From Neolentinus lepideus HHB14362 ss-1 (lineage: Eukaryota > Basidiomycota > Agaricomycetes > Gloeophyllales > Gloeophyllaceae), in NCBI GenBank assembly GCA_001632425.1, contig KV425576.1:253832-317831 (forward strand): a DNA stretch of 64,000 bases, given 5' to 3'. A program made the position numbers and the translations under genes. The notes below the pieces were generated by a model, which was given only the letters and a program-made list of their open reading frames with translations, made no database searches and was not told the DNA's origin. This document shows, piece by piece, positions 19,516-32,398 of this stretch (position 1 is its first letter; every line of letters starts with the position of its first letter).

Positions 19516-19656
19516 TTTGGTCGTGCAGGAGGATGTGATCTAAAGAAAAGAGTCCAATGATCTGTAGTCCAAAGTGCACAGACGCGTCTAGCACGCGGCG
19601 TAATTAGCCCCTAATCTCCCCACCGGCCTTTATCGAGACTTTTAACGGGCTATTCC
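19516..19656. promoter_or_regulatory. bidirectional promoter, CAND1 / MSH4
   Basis: 141 bp between the ATGs of two divergent genes with different expected expression (constitutive versus meiotic). No TATA box was recognised. Confidence 0.45.
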
Positions 19657-22600
19657 ATGACCAACGCGTCTCGCCAGAGTACAGCACGTCCCACGACTGC
19701 CAGGCCTTGGACGGCGCAGTCTCGACCGACCACGGCGCGCCCACAGACGGGAGCCTCGACGAGGAGCGATGGCAGTTATGTCATTGCAATCTTGGAAGGC
19801 AGAGGTGTCGCTCGGGAAGTGGGAATAGCTGCGCTTAACAGAGATACCGGACGTGTATCATTAATACAAGTACGTGTTCTAAGGATGAAATGCTGATACT
19901 TTAGACGGAATACTGTCCAGCTCGCGGATTGTCAGACATATGTGAAGACGCTACACCAGATGCACATACATTATCCGTCTCTCATCATAGTACCGGACAC
20001 GTTCTTATCCCTGGCCGATGCGTTAGGACATACGTCAGGCAAGCGTCCTCTATCAACTTCACTCCTAGTCCAGTGCATACAAGAAGAATTTCCTGACGTG
20101 CCCATCGAGCCTGTCCTCCGAAAGTATTGGAATGAAACCGCCGGGTTTGAGTTTATCAATCAACTATGTGTGGAGGACGATGAGCGCGCAGCTACACTTG
20201 TCGCTTCTTCCAACAAGTTCGCGTTCGATTGAATCGATATATGCTCATACTGACCACCTCTCACTTAGATATTATGCACTTTCTGCCGCTTGTGCACTCT
20301 TCAAGCACGCAGAGACGAAACTCAACGTCCGCTACGCAGGGGCTTCACTTCATATTCGCTTTGTTCCGGTATCTGGTACAATGATGATTGACCCAGAAAC
20401 GTCACGGAACCTTGAGCTCGTCGGGAATATGACTCGAAAGAAGTCCCCGCATTCATTGATAGGGTACGATGTTGATTTACCCTCTGCCGTGATTACGGAC
20501 GTGCTAAATGTCTGTAAGACTCCTCAATCACACCTACACAGCCATGGCTTCCAGATTATTGCGCGTCAATCTACTTTCACCGATAACGGGTGAGGCGTAT
20601 CTTATGCGAATGAATTGTCATTTACGCTTCTTTAGTGCAAAGTGCAATAGAAGCGAGGTTAGATGCCGTAGAAGGTTGGCGCATATAGTGTACCTATGAC
20701 TGAATGCTTTTCTCAGCATCTCCACAGAACTCATGCAAAATGAAGAAACTTTCCACGCTGTAAAAGACGCACTGAAAACTCTCAACAAGATGGACTTCGA
20801 CAAGCTTATATCATGCGTACGGTGGCCTCTAATGCATTCGTTGAATTTTCTTCACTGCCGCGGCAGCTCATAGCCTCTGAAGCAAGGGTTTCGCCCACCG
20901 TTAAGCCCGCCTCCTCTCGCGTTGCCCAAATCCTCAATCTACGCAACATTGTGCGCAACTTGCCGATATTGCAAAAGGTCGTGGACGGCAGTAGGTCGGA
21001 GTTGCTGAGGATTATATGCGAGGTAAGCTTGCTTGGTCGCAGAATCATGCATCCTTGCAATACTTTGCAGATGATATCGGATGAGAGACTAGCCAAGATC
21101 GAGCAGTTGGTCTGCCAGAGTCTCAATGAAGACGCGACTCCATCAAAGGCAAGAGCTTACCACAGTTAAGTTGCTGGATGTAATAAGATGCTGGAGACAG
21201 GGCGGATTGGGAGCCGTTAACGCCCGAGTCTACGCCGTCAAGGTAAACAGCGCTCATCTGAACGGAATTCTCTGACTTCTGGACAGGCCAATTACAATCG
21301 CCTCCTTGACGTGGCTCGCGAAACGTATAAGGAGAACGTCGGAGATATCTTTGCTTTGAATCGAGCCCTTTCCGAAGAACATAGTCTTCCTCTCATCCTC
21401 GTTTATCAAGAGACCGGGTTCGTCTTTGCCCTCAAGAAAGCTGAACTAGAAGGAGAATTGCCGAGGGGATTTATCAACGTCACAATGCAGAAAGGGAAGT
21501 GGCTGTTCTCCAGTATGGAGCTGGTATGTCATCCACATGTATCTTGTGACTGAGAATGCTGATGAAAGCTGTTAAATAGAAAAAGAGGAACGCGAGGATG
21601 AAGGATGCCCTTGACGAGACTCTGATTTTGAGTGATAAGTTAGTGCATGCTCAATCAATCTACATCTACTGACTGGGCAGTAGAATCATCCAAGATCTGC
21701 TCTCTGAAATAATCGTAGACGTGGGTGCACTGTACAAGGCTTCTGAAGCTGTAAGGATACTCTTCACGGACATCGCGGACAACTGCTAAACCTTACAAGG
21801 TCGCACTATTGGACATGCTATGGTCGTTCGCACATGCATCAATCCGTGAGTCGGGTTTAGGTGCCTGTCCCAGTCTCCTAAACTGTTCCTCCTTATCAGT
21901 GCGAAACTATGGTGCGTAACCGATCAACGATAAGAGTGCTGACCGTTCAATAAAGGAACATGGCAGTCCGGCCTGAGTTCACTGGCACTCTAGCTATCAA
22001 ATCAGGACGCCATCCCGTCCTTGAAAGTGTGCAATCGCCTGGTAGTCTAGTCCCAAATGACGTTTACTGCTGTGAAGCTTCGTCTTTCCAGATTGTGCAG
22101 GGCCCGAAGTAAGTGTTGTTGTCCTTGGCAATTGACTAAACTTATATTGGAAATAGCATGTCAGGTAGGAGGTGCTTGATTCCTGAAGGACCTCTACGTA
22201 TTTGTACTACTATTTGTACTACAGGGAAGAGTACATATTTGCGGCAGATAGGCTTGCTCACAGTTATGGCGATGTGTGGCTGTTTCGTTCCCGCCGAATA
22301 TGCCAGTTTTAGGTAGTGTCCTCCTTCTCTTTAAAAGTCCTAGCCATAACCATCAATAGGATCCATGATGCCCTCCTCACCCGCCTATCCAATGATGACG
22401 ATATTGAGAAGAATCTTAGCACATTCGCAAATGAAATGGCTTGTTCGGCTATGATACTAGGTACGTGTAAATCGCAGTCCATTGGTCTATAACTGAACTG
22501 TTGGGCAGGGTTAGCAACCTCAGATACCTTGGTCCTTATTGACGAGCTGGGTCGTGGCACTTCGCCGAAGGAGGGAGTTGGGATCTCGCATGCTATTGCC

Positions 22601-23429
22601 GAGAGTTTGATACAGAGAAAGGTAAGCTGTCGGCTCAGAGGCAAAGGTCATCGGCTAATGGCTCTCCAGTCATTTGTCTTCTTCGCGACGTCAGTCGCTG
22701 TTGTCTATCGCATTAGCATGTTTCACGCATCTCTTCATCCAGGCATTTCCGTGAGCTTTCGATGACATTGTCTCGTCAGCCAGCCGTAGTTAAGTACGTT
22801 ATTGATTGTATGACTGTCTTCCCCGCCTCTAACGTTCTGTAGTCTTCACCTAGCTGTTCAGGTGAGATCATTAGACTAGAATAATAGACTCGCTACAATT
22901 TTCGTAGAAATCGCGACAATCAAGTTCCAATTTCGGTATAACTTTTCAATACAGGTCAGCCGATAGTGCTATGAATTTACTTTCTAGCTCACTGATGTTT
23001 CGCAGGATTATGGATGGTATACCGGAAGACATGGATCATTATGGTCTGGCAATGATTGTCCATACACTCATCAACCTGACTCTTTGTATGATAGGTCTAG
23101 AGATGGCTCGACTTGCTGACTTACCGCAGGATGTCATGGCGGAAGGTAGGCGCGTGGCGGAGCACCTGTCTGCACTTGAAGCTAGGCGAGAAGAGCAAAG
23201 TCAGACCAGCAAGATAGCAGTTCGGCGGAAGGCCTTGCTAAGGGTACCCTTCTGTGTTCTTTCCTCGTTGACATCACTTCTTGCGCACTCACCATGGGAA
23301 TACCTTCTTCAGCTCCGAACCCAACTCACGCAAGCCCTCGATCACTCGTCGCTCCCAGACGAGGAATTGGAGGTTTACATCGCTCGCTTTCAGAAGGATA
23401 TCACGAAGGTTCTTCATGAGACCGTCTAA
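19657..23429 (+). CDS. MSH4: meiotic MutS homologue MSH4
   Basis: Meiosis-specific MutS family protein that, with Msh5, stabilises Holliday junctions and promotes crossovers. The N-terminal 35 residues are a TARP-rich repeat tail without a mismatch-recognition domain I, as in Msh4. The connector, core and clamp segments follow ([54 protein letters not shown]). The ATPase is intact after splicing: Walker [14 protein letters not shown] is split by an intron at about 22163-22222; Walker B is [20 protein letters not shown]; the switch FVFFATHFRELS is also split. The helix-turn-helix end reads [19 protein letters not shown]. Around 18 introns, several below 60 nt. No frame-breaking lesion was found, so the gene appears functional. 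Confidence 0.9.
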
Positions 23430-24132
23430 GTATGTCCCAACTTCATTCATCATGTCGAGATTCAGAGGGAGGTTTCGCTTTGATATCGATTAGGCCATAT
23501 CATGTTACCCGTGGTTGGCATGTTAAGACTATGCCAAAAGCTGTTTGTCAGCCCCTTTTTTGAACCCTGTCATCTCCATGGTCGTATAAATCTTTGATGT
23601 GCATGCTAATATTGAGGAACTAAGATCTAAATGAGTGGACAGTACTAGTACGTACGCAAACTATAACGAAAGAAACAATGGAAGCATAATATAGGAGACA
23701 CAGACGTTAGAGGCCGACACATTACCCATTTTATAGTCCGTCCACGATGGTAGCTTGCAAAAGAGTGAGATGGGCAAAGTACGGCACAGCGTACATATAT
23801 AACTAGGGAACGGATTGAAAGGGACACCGTGCGTCGATAGTATTACACGTGAGGGTATAGATTGGAATGGAACTTAACACAATTGAATGTTGGGATCCGA
23901 ACGTACGAGAACGTGAGCATTTGCTAGCGGCGAGGATGACGAGACAACAGCGGGGATGATGTGTAAATAAGGGACTTCACTAGAAAATAGATGGCGAATC
24001 AAGTAGGAATGTTCTTGAATTTCACGCGGCTAGACCGCTACATGGGGACAGATAGCCAGGGAACCCCAAGGGCCATGCTCAAACAAAAAATTGAGTGCTG
24101 AAAACACCGGGTAAGGGATTGCATCAGGTCGG
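23430..24132. other. convergent 3' intergenic region, 0.7 kb
   Basis: Lies between the MSH4 stop and the stop of the minus-strand low-complexity gene. No conserved frame or repeat was recognised; probably two 3' UTRs. Confidence 0.45.
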
Positions 24133-26920
24133 TTAAGAAAGCACGTACTGGATTCGACTGGCGGCATGCACCTCCATCTCCTCCATTTTATAGGAGTTGA
24201 GCTCCTCCTTGATTCGCTGGGCCAGAGCGGGAGTCAATCGACTCCACGTCGCAGGCTCACTACGCCGGTCGTAAACGGAGGCAGAAAACGTGTCATAGAC
24301 AGACAGATTCTGAGCAAAGGCCAGTCGCTTGGCGGGAGCGGTGGCGGATCTGTGTTGCAATGTCGGCGGTCCATTAGTGAAAACAGTCGATAACGCAGGC
24401 GCAGACGAGTTGGAGTGGTTGAACAGGCCCTTCTCATGGACACTGGGTTCCGAGGCTTCCTTCCGGGCACCCGCTTCGAACAAGGGGTGAGTGGGGCTGT
24501 CAGATGGGGAGTGAGATGAAGATTGTGAGTTGTGGCGATGCAGACCGTCAAGAAGGTCAGGGTCGGGGGAAGGCATGCGTGCGAGAGGACCAAGCTCGGA
24601 CGTAGCCGCTGGGTGGGCGTTGTAAGAGTTCGAACGCACACGAGGGAACAACGGTGGTGGCTGCTCGAGATGCACATCTTGAGAGTAGTTGGCATCTTCT
24701 TGAAAATTTGATCGAGATCAGTATCAAATCACCCTTCAAGTAAAGCAACGCACTCTTCAAAATCCCCTTCGCGGGCTTGCGCGTCTTCTCAACGCTCCTC
24801 CTCACATTGACCGCCCACGGCTCCACCTCGTGGTCGTTATCATCATCCAGCTCCGTCCTTTCTAAACCCATCCTGATAGTCGCATCCTCTTCCTCCTCCT
24901 CTTCACCCCAGTTCTGCCCATCATCCCACCCATCACCGCCGTAGTTCTGCCGCCCATGCTGATCCTCGTACGTACCATCATCACTTCCCGAGTCATCATC
25001 TTCAACCACCACCCGCATCCCATCCTCGCCCACCATCGCACCGCCAGCATACCCGTGCATTTGATCCCTGTTTGTCGTGTTCTTCTCCCATGTCGTCGGG
25101 AGTTCGCTATTCTGACCTTTGGTAGCAGTTTCCGCCAGCGCCTTGGCCTTCGCAGCAGCCTCAGCATTGCTCTTGAGCGTGTGTTGTCGCGCCAGCTTCG
25201 CAGCAGGACTCAACCCGCTGAAATCCGCACTACCCCAATCGCCCCGGTCCAGCTCCGCTGTAACATGGGAGACACTCGCTTCCGACACCTCACCCTTCCC
25301 CTTCTTCTTTTTGCTCTTCTTCTCATCGTCTCCCTCCTCCTTGTTCTTCTCTTTGAACAGCGACGTAATCCCGGCAATCGAATTGCGTCGAGCAAGCTTC
25401 CCGAGTGAACCTATCTTGCGTATCATGACGGAAGCAGAGGAGGATACAGACGAGATAGAGATATTATCAGTGGACCGGTTGAACCGGGAGTTGAACACGA
25501 ATCGCTTTTTCTTCGTTTGCACAGTTGCATTGGAGGCGGTGTCGCTGGCATCGCCAGCAGCGATGCTGCCCGGGCTTGCTTCACTCTTGCCGCGTGCCTC
25601 GGTCTTCCGACTGGGTCCGCCCTCATTGTCCTCTTCCTCCTCTTCACGCAACGTCTGGGCAGCATTGAGGGACAAAGCGCGTCGCAAACGACCTTTGATA
25701 CCGCCCCGGCGCTCAGAGACGCCCGGCATTGGCTCGAGCATCGCGGTGAGGTCGCTGTCGTCACGAGACATGCGCTTCTCAGCTGCTGTGAAGTTGCCCT
25801 GGGAGAGCGGTGAGGGTTTCATGGGGCGCGCGGTAGCATTCCCATGTGGGCTAGAAGCACCCGATGCGGTAGAGGAAGACTGTGATGGTGCTGAAGGCCG
25901 GGAACCGGAAGATGATGTAGACGAAGATGACAAATTGCGATGATGTGGGGGATGCGGCCTTGATGCCGACGCGCTGGTCGAGGAGCCGGTGGGAGAGGGA
26001 GTAGCGCCGCCGCTATTTGTGCGGACATGTCCATTAGTGTTATTAGAAGGCGAGACCTGCGGAGGTGGTCCGTTCCGACTACGTGTGCTGCCGGAAGACC
26101 CGCCGTTGCTACCATGCCCAGTGTTGTTTGCTCCTCCCTGGAGACTGCTCGTACGCTGCCGGGACCCGCTGCTGGAGGATGTTGAGTTCACGGAAGACGA
26201 GGAGCCCGCGGCGTCCGCGCGCGCATAGGGCGGTTGGAACGGCCCCGCAGCACCTGGTGGTCGCCATTCCTGCTCCTGAGTCGAATGCTGTGACCCCTGG
26301 CGATTGGCAGGGCGGCGGTACGGGTGAAAGCCAGCGTAGTCTACGGGGCTGGCGCTGCCGCCCCTGCCGCCGCCTGGGCTATAAGAGTTGGGAGGGAGCT
26401 GCGAAGGGTGGGGCGGCGGTGTACCACTCGGGAAGGGGTTGAAGTTGGTCATCTGTCCCGGCGCGAAATAGTCTCCAGGAGAGCTCCCGCTTGTGGACCT
26501 CCCGCGGCCCTGCCCTGGCATGGACGACGGTATAAAGTGGTGTGATTGCTGCGCGTTGAACATCATTTGCTGATAAGCCCACTGGGCGAACTGAGCGTTG
26601 GCAGCCGGGTCGTAGTAGGGGCCCTGCGGAGGCATCTGGCCCTGCGCCGGGTGTACCGGGTACGGCTGCTGATGATTTTGATAAAACGAGGGGTAAAAGG
26701 GCTGCGAGGGTGTCCATCCGGCCTGTTGTTGCTGTTGGACGGGGTAGGGGTACGGTTGCTGCTGCTGTTGTTGCGGGGAAGATATCGAAGGCGAGGAAGA
26801 ATGATCGTCTGCTGGAGATGCTCGCTGGCGCGGGACTGTCGGATTTGAAGAGTTGGGGGAAGGCACGTCCATTGCAATGTCTCTCGGAGGGTGCCAGTCT
26901 TGGGGAGCGAGAACGGCCAT
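24133..26920 (-). CDS. large low-complexity protein with Afr1/Bni4-like conserved C-terminus
   Basis: Two coding exons, 26920-24754 and 24698-24133, joined by a 55-nt intron (GILK|KDANYSQDV). The first ATG in frame is at 26920 (MAVLAPQDWHPP); the frame further upstream begins only with GTG. The first 380 residues are rich in Gln, Pro, Ser, Gly and Asn. The middle has a basic block (KKKRFVFNSRFNRSTDNISI) and a segment IRKIGSLGKLARRNSIAGI with possible PKA-type RRNS sites, then acidic runs. The last 60 residues are a conserved module: KRLAFAQNLSVYDTFSA, then YDRR and RLTPALAQRIKEELNSYKME. As I recall it, this resembles the tail of yeast Afr1/Bni4, which target protein phosphatase 1 to the bud neck or mating projection; KRLAFA could be an RVxF-type docking site. 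The family link is inference; the gene itself is well supported. Confidence 0.65.
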
Positions 26921-28146
26921 GGGCTGCGGCACGGGCAGCTACGAGTGCGCTGTAATCTACTGTAGCGGTGCGACGTGCACGACACGACGAACGAAGAGAG
27001 TAGATTGATGAGACGCGCAGCAGGAAGGAAAAGGAGGAAACTGACCGATTCAAGAGACGAAGCGAGGGTCGAGTAGTTGGAAGAGAAATAAAACGGGGTG
27101 CGCTGCCCGATGCCGTAGTCTAAAGGACAGAGAGGGGTAAGCGTCGACGACGGCAGCGACGACGAGGGAGGGAACGATGAAGCGACACGGTACTCCAATC
27201 GACACCCGGCAACCGCTGATGGGAGAAATATAACCAAACAAATCCGATAATCCACGTTATTCCCTTTTTATTCCTTTTTGTCTGACAACTCTGTTTCTAC
27301 TCTTATACCCTGTCTGTCACTGTCGTCGCTGGGCGTCGCTAGGTAAACGGTTACCGGCAATCCTTCGACGTGCATGCCCCCTCTGCTATTGCGTGGTTTC
27401 TGCAAGGCGAACCCCCTCTGGTCCCCATCTGCAGCCACACTTCAACCGCTCGCGCGGCCGCACTAGCCTTTTTCAGGTGCCTTGCTACATGGCAATCAGC
27501 ATCGAAGGGCTCCGGACTGCTTGTTCGGTGCCTCGGCGTAAGATAGCGTATTTTTATCTGCAGAACGCTTTTTGTATCGGCAACATCAAGGTCCAGTGCA
27601 GACCCGGATGGTGGACGAATGTCGCAGTGTTGTCGGTCCGTTTTGCCATTGGTATTTGATCAAACGGCGCCCTCCTCCGAGTAACGCCTGCAAGCAGTGC
27701 CACCAGGGGCTTGATTCACAGAGTCGGGGGGGTGTTCCCTCTGTGGTCCGAAATCTCCGTTGACGCGCCCACGGGCATTTATAAACGCTATGAAAAAGGA
27801 ATGCTCTAAGGGGCTTATCCTGTATACTTGTCTAATTAGGTTTCACGATATCTGCATCCAGGACAAGTGCACAAAGCTTGATACCCCCCATCGAGTCTAC
27901 TTCTGCGAGCAAGCATTCCGCCGTCAGACAAGTGTCGTTTCTACCTAATCCTCTGAATTAGCTACGACTCACGTACTCCTCACTCCTGCATTCCAAGACG
28001 TAAGAGCCACCTAGACGTTTATCGATATCCTGCAAACACTGAGCCGAATTGCAGGCGTGGCTTCTTCGACGAATACCTCAGATCTTACATTGATTAACAT
28101 CGAGGCGTCTAGAAATCAGGCTCCAGATTGACTAGAGCACAAGCAG
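26921..28146. promoter_or_regulatory. 1.2-kb divergent intergenic region
   Basis: Separates the ATGs of the minus-strand low-complexity gene and the plus-strand amidase. The part next to 26920 probably carries a long 5' UTR (GA-rich and CT-rich tracts 26980-27200). A TATA-like TTTATAAA string lies near 27777. No conserved coding frame was seen. Confidence 0.4.
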
Positions 28147-30428
28147 ATGTCTTCCCATTCCGAGACTCTGCTTGATTGGCGGGCCCGCATAACTAAGAAG
28201 CAGCAGCAGCGCGCTTCCTTTCCCCCCGCGTGGCTCATCGATGCGCCCCCCGAGCATGTCCTCAATGTGCAGGATGTGCCTTACACTTGTGCTCTTCTCA
28301 CCGCCCGCGACATCGAAATCACTGACACCACGGACATTGACGTCCTCCTCGCTAAACTCGCCGGGAGACAATGGTCGTCCGTCGAGGTCACCACCGCATT
28401 CTACAAGCGGGCCATCGTCGCCCAACAGCTCGTCAGTAGTCTAATTGACATTCACCCATTGACTAGGTCTCTGTTCCCGGCTTGGCGACGACGGTTGACG
28501 TATACACCCCTTTAGACAAACTGCCTGACCGAAATATTTATCGACCGGGCGCTACAGCGTGCCCAGGAAGTCGATGACTACCTCAAGGCCACCGGCACAG
28601 TAATGGGGCCCCTACATGGCCTGCCCATCTCCTTGAAAGACCAGTTCGCGATCAAAGGCCTGGAGACGACCATGGGTTCGTGCGCTTTTATCAGTACCGC
28701 TCCTGACATGGTAACGAATATCTAACGATCCGTGTTTCGCGGCGCGGCGACAAGGCTACGCCTCGTGGATTGGCAAAGTCGCCGACTCAGACTCGGTCCT
28801 CACCCAGATTCTGTACGAGTGCGGCGCGGTGCCGTTCGTGCGAACGAACGTCTGCCAGACGCTCAGCGTATGTCGTTTCCTACAGAATGGTATCCTAGTA
28901 CACTCAATCAATTTGTAATACACTGTTATTAGTGGGGCGAGACGTTCAACCACGTCTTCGGTAGAACGACCAACCCCTGGAACCGCTATCTGACCGCCGG
29001 CGGCTCATCGGGCGGCGAAGGCGCGCTTGTCGCCATGAAAGGCAGCCCCATAGGTGTCGGCACCGACATCGGAGGGTGAGCCCTTCTCCTCTCCTCCTAC
29101 CCTAACCATGTATCCATGCCTCACCTAGCTCCGTCCGGATCCCCTCCGCCTTTTGCGGCCTCTACACCCTCCGGTCCTCCTACGAACGTCTCCCCTACTG
29201 CGGCGCCGTCAACGCGCAAGAAGGCCAGGAGTCCATTTCGTCTGTCCCTGGGCCTATGACGAACTCCGTCTCTGGCCTGAAAGCCTTCATGAAAGCAGTG
29301 ATTGATTCGAAGCCGTGGGAGAAGGACCCGTTGGTGGTCCGGAAGGAGTGGTCTGAGAAGGAGTATCAGCTAAGTGAGCACGGGGAAGGGAGTAAGTTGT
29401 GTTTTGCAGTAATGTGGGATAATGGACTGTTAAAGCCCCACCCGCCTCTGTGGAGGGCAATGAGGTTGTGTAAGAAGGCATTAGAGGCGGCTGGACATAC
29501 TGGTAAGCTAATAGTGCGAGGCTCGACACGGTCGTCCCCGCATCGATAGCCACGGTCTTATCGCAGTGATCGATTGGGAGCCGCTCAACATGATGGAAAT
29601 ATTCAAGAACGCTGTGAGTGGTCTGCCGCCGCATTTTTACTTGCTAATCCTGAGCTATTCCGCAGGAGAGCATATACAACGCCGACGCGGGCCACGACTT
29701 CCGCGAAGTCTGCAAAGAGTCGGGTGAGCCCGTCATCCAGACCATGAGCCCCGAAACAAACAAGCACGAACTGGCGCTCGACGAGCCGCTCGTGCGGACC
29801 GTTCTCGGACCTGAGCAGAAGATGCTCACCGCTTGGGAGGTGATTGATACCCATATTCTATCTGCCAATCGCATGACCATCTGCTCTTGTAGTTGTGGCA
29901 GCTGCACAAGGAAAAGAGAGCACTGAGGAAGGCGCAGCTCGACCATTGGCAGGCGACAGCCAATCGGACGGGCACCGGTAGGCCAGTCGATGCTATCATA
30001 TCACCTGCGGCGCCGTATGTTGCGCCGCCCCATGGTCTGAATAAGTGAGCATTCTTTTGTTCTGAGCTTATGTACCTCGCTTACGCGCTCTCAGCGACTA
30101 TTTCTACACCACGTTCTGTAACGCGATGGATTACGCGACGTCCGTGCTTCCGGTGACGTTTGTCGATGAGGAGCTGGACAGACCTGCCCAACCCCATGAA
30201 TTCTATAATCATCATGACAAAGCCAACTATGAATTGTGTATGCGCTAAATAATTGTTTCCGACGAGTTCATGGCTAAGCTATATTGTACAGATGATCCCA
30301 AGCTGTTTCACGGTGCTCCTGTTGGCGTGCAGCTCATCGGCAGGACACAGGAGGAGGAAGCTGTTATTGCTATGACGGAAATATTGGATAATGCTTTAAA
30401 GGCTTGTAAAGCAGCAGAGGGAAAATAG
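28147..30428 (+). CDS. amidase-signature family hydrolase (acetamidase / fatty-acid amide hydrolase type)
   Basis: Serine hydrolase of the amidase signature family, cleaving amide bonds of small or fatty-acid amides; fungal members include acetamidases. Start MSSHSETLLDWRARITKKQQ at 28147. The Ser-cisSer-Lys triad is in place: Lys in GLPISLKDQFAIKG, the signature loop TAGGSSGGEGALVAMKGSP, and nucleophilic Ser in GVGTDIGGSVRIPSAFCGL. The upstream WGETFNHVFGRTTNPWNR is also typical. The C-terminal part holds VIDWEPLNMMEIF, then FHGAPVGVQLIGRTQEEEAV. About eight introns. It converges with the FAD oxidase (122 bp between stops); both could act on nitrogen compounds, but nothing in the sequence proves a shared pathway. 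Substrate is unknown. Confidence 0.88.
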
Positions 30429-30550
30429 TTCGTGCACAGAAGTGAAACAACAGTGTTGAATGGAAAAGAACGATGTCAGAAATACAGTGTCGTGTACGAA
30501 TTGCACGAAGCTATTGTTACAGAATAATGTCCCTTGACCTGATCGACATG

Positions 30551-32398
30551 TTATTTACGGAACCTTTCAAGCACGTCTTCAACTTTTGCCTTTCTTCGAC
30601 GTTTATCGGATACGATAAAGCTCTTCGGGAACCATTCGGAGAGGTTGGTTTCCCTTTCCACTCCTAACACCATGTACGCCAGACCCTTGCCACTCAGCCA
30701 AGCATGGGGCATACCTTCGCCGCTATACCCAGCTGATACCCACTCGGAGGGGGCAGTCGTGAGCGGGCTCTTGCCAGGCAACGGGACGGGACGATGACGA
30801 CCAGTCATAATGGGGGGTAAACGTCCGACCCAAGGTCTGCCATCGACAGAGATACCTAGAATACCCGTCCAGAACGCTTTTACTCTACCTTGTGGCCAGT
30901 CTGCTGTGTCACGATATGATGATTTCGAAGGTAAGGCTTCCGCTCCCCAGTTCGACGGACCAAAGTAGTGCGGCAAGGCGCCCCCAAGGTGGTTTGTGAT
31001 TCCCCAATTCAACGATCCGTCATCCATGTTCGCCACTTCTGACAACCCATTTTTATTCTGCTGAGCGAATCCGCCACCGAACATCAGCTCGTGTTCCCCA
31101 TCCGGGAGCTGCGTAAGGTAGTCGTACCCCTCATCGCGATAAAAGATATGCGCGCGGTACCCGTTCAGGGTGGACTGCGTCAGCAACTGGCCCGGGCGCT
31201 GAGCGGTCATGTTGCCTCGGATCGGGACGACCTTCATGCGCAGAGACTCGACAAGGTGCGACACCCAGCCATTCGTAGCGTGCACGACGTGAGGGGTGGC
31301 GATCATCCCGCGCGGGGTAACGACAGTGTATCCGCGGGGCGAGGAGTGGATATCAGTGCATGGCGTATGTGTGGAGAGGAAAAAACTGCAGTAGCCTGTC
31401 ATCAGGCACGGCTCCGGGGTGCAACATATATGATACCCACTGATCGTGGTGGCGCTTCAGAAGATTGGAAAGAATAGACGTAACGAAACGGTATGGGTGA
31501 ACGGCACCAGCAGCACCTATGATAGCACCAGAGACTTCGTTGGCTAAGCCAAAGTTCTGTGAAAATGCTGAGTAACTGTGTCGTATTGATCCAATATAAG
31601 GAAACGAGAGCGTCGTAGCTTGTCAAGACATGCAGGGATGCATTCACTGGGTCGCATCCCTGGTATCCTGAGTTCACACACGCTCTCTTTCCTCCAAAAG
31701 AATGTTATCTACCTTGATAGCGGCCTCCTTTTCAGCTGCATAATACGTGTCGTTATCGGCAGACATATCCTTTCGCCATACTTCTAAGGCATCTTTCGCG
31801 GCTTCAAATCGCGGACCATCGAAATATACATCGACAGTCTCAACCTCTCTTATTTGACAGTGGTCGACGATGTTCTCGCTGACTGCGACATCCATCATTT
31901 CCCGGAGGTGTGCGAGGCGGAACTTGATTATAGTCTTTGCCTCCTTCTCGCCGTATGCCTCCTTTAGCTCGGCGTAATCGTGCCATAATGGTGGGTTGAT
32001 ATGTCCGCCATTCCTTCGCAGTTGAATGCTTAGACACTAGCCAGGTACATTCATGGTATCAAATCGTACCGTGCAGTAGCTCCGGAACATGCCTCCCTAG
32101 CTTCCAACATGACGATTGTTAGGGCGCCAGACGGAACATAATTCAAGATATTGTACGCCACGGAAGTACCAGTAATTCCGGAGCCAACGATTACAATGTC
32201 AGCATATTCGGGCAATTCCTTCGAAGTATGCGTGGAAATGGGAGATGCAGGTACTGTCCAAAAGGGCTTGGTGGTCGGCTTAGACGTGTCAGGTATGCCA
32301 GGGGATATTTGCAGGCGTTTGTAAATGTCGTCGTAGATTTGGACGAGTCGAACCAACTCCTTGACGGCGAGGCGAAGTTTCGACAATGTATGACCCAT
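30551..32398 (-). CDS. FAD-dependent oxidoreductase, DAO family
   Basis: Flavoprotein of the D-amino-acid-oxidase-like family (glycine/sarcosine/amine oxidase type). Start MGHTLSKLRLAVKELV at 32398. The dinucleotide-binding motif is ADIVIVGSGITGTSVAYN (GxGxxG), then LEARE, followed by GATARNGGHINPPL, a conserved flavin-contact loop formed across an intron. Further landmarks are GAAGAVHPYRFVTSIF, HATNGWVSHLV and, near the C-terminus, GILGISVDGRPWVGRLP and SAGYSGEGMPHAWLSGKGLA. Three introns were resolved (about 32070-32010, 31690-31565, 31450-31370). No signal peptide is evident. The substrate cannot be told from sequence. Confidence 0.85.

Noticed and set aside
19657..23429. MSH4 as a pseudogene
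   Set aside because: Walker A and the switch helix seemed broken in raw frames, but both are restored by in-frame introns with normal splice sites.
25119..25943. 274-codon plus-strand open frame
   Set aside because: Antisense to the Ser/Gln-rich gene; its leucine/serine-rich translation is what a Gln/Ser-coding strand gives in reverse.
26379..27255. long minus-strand frames of 224 and 230 codons
   Set aside because: Shadow frames of the same low-complexity first exon and its 5' UTR; no start context or conserved motif.
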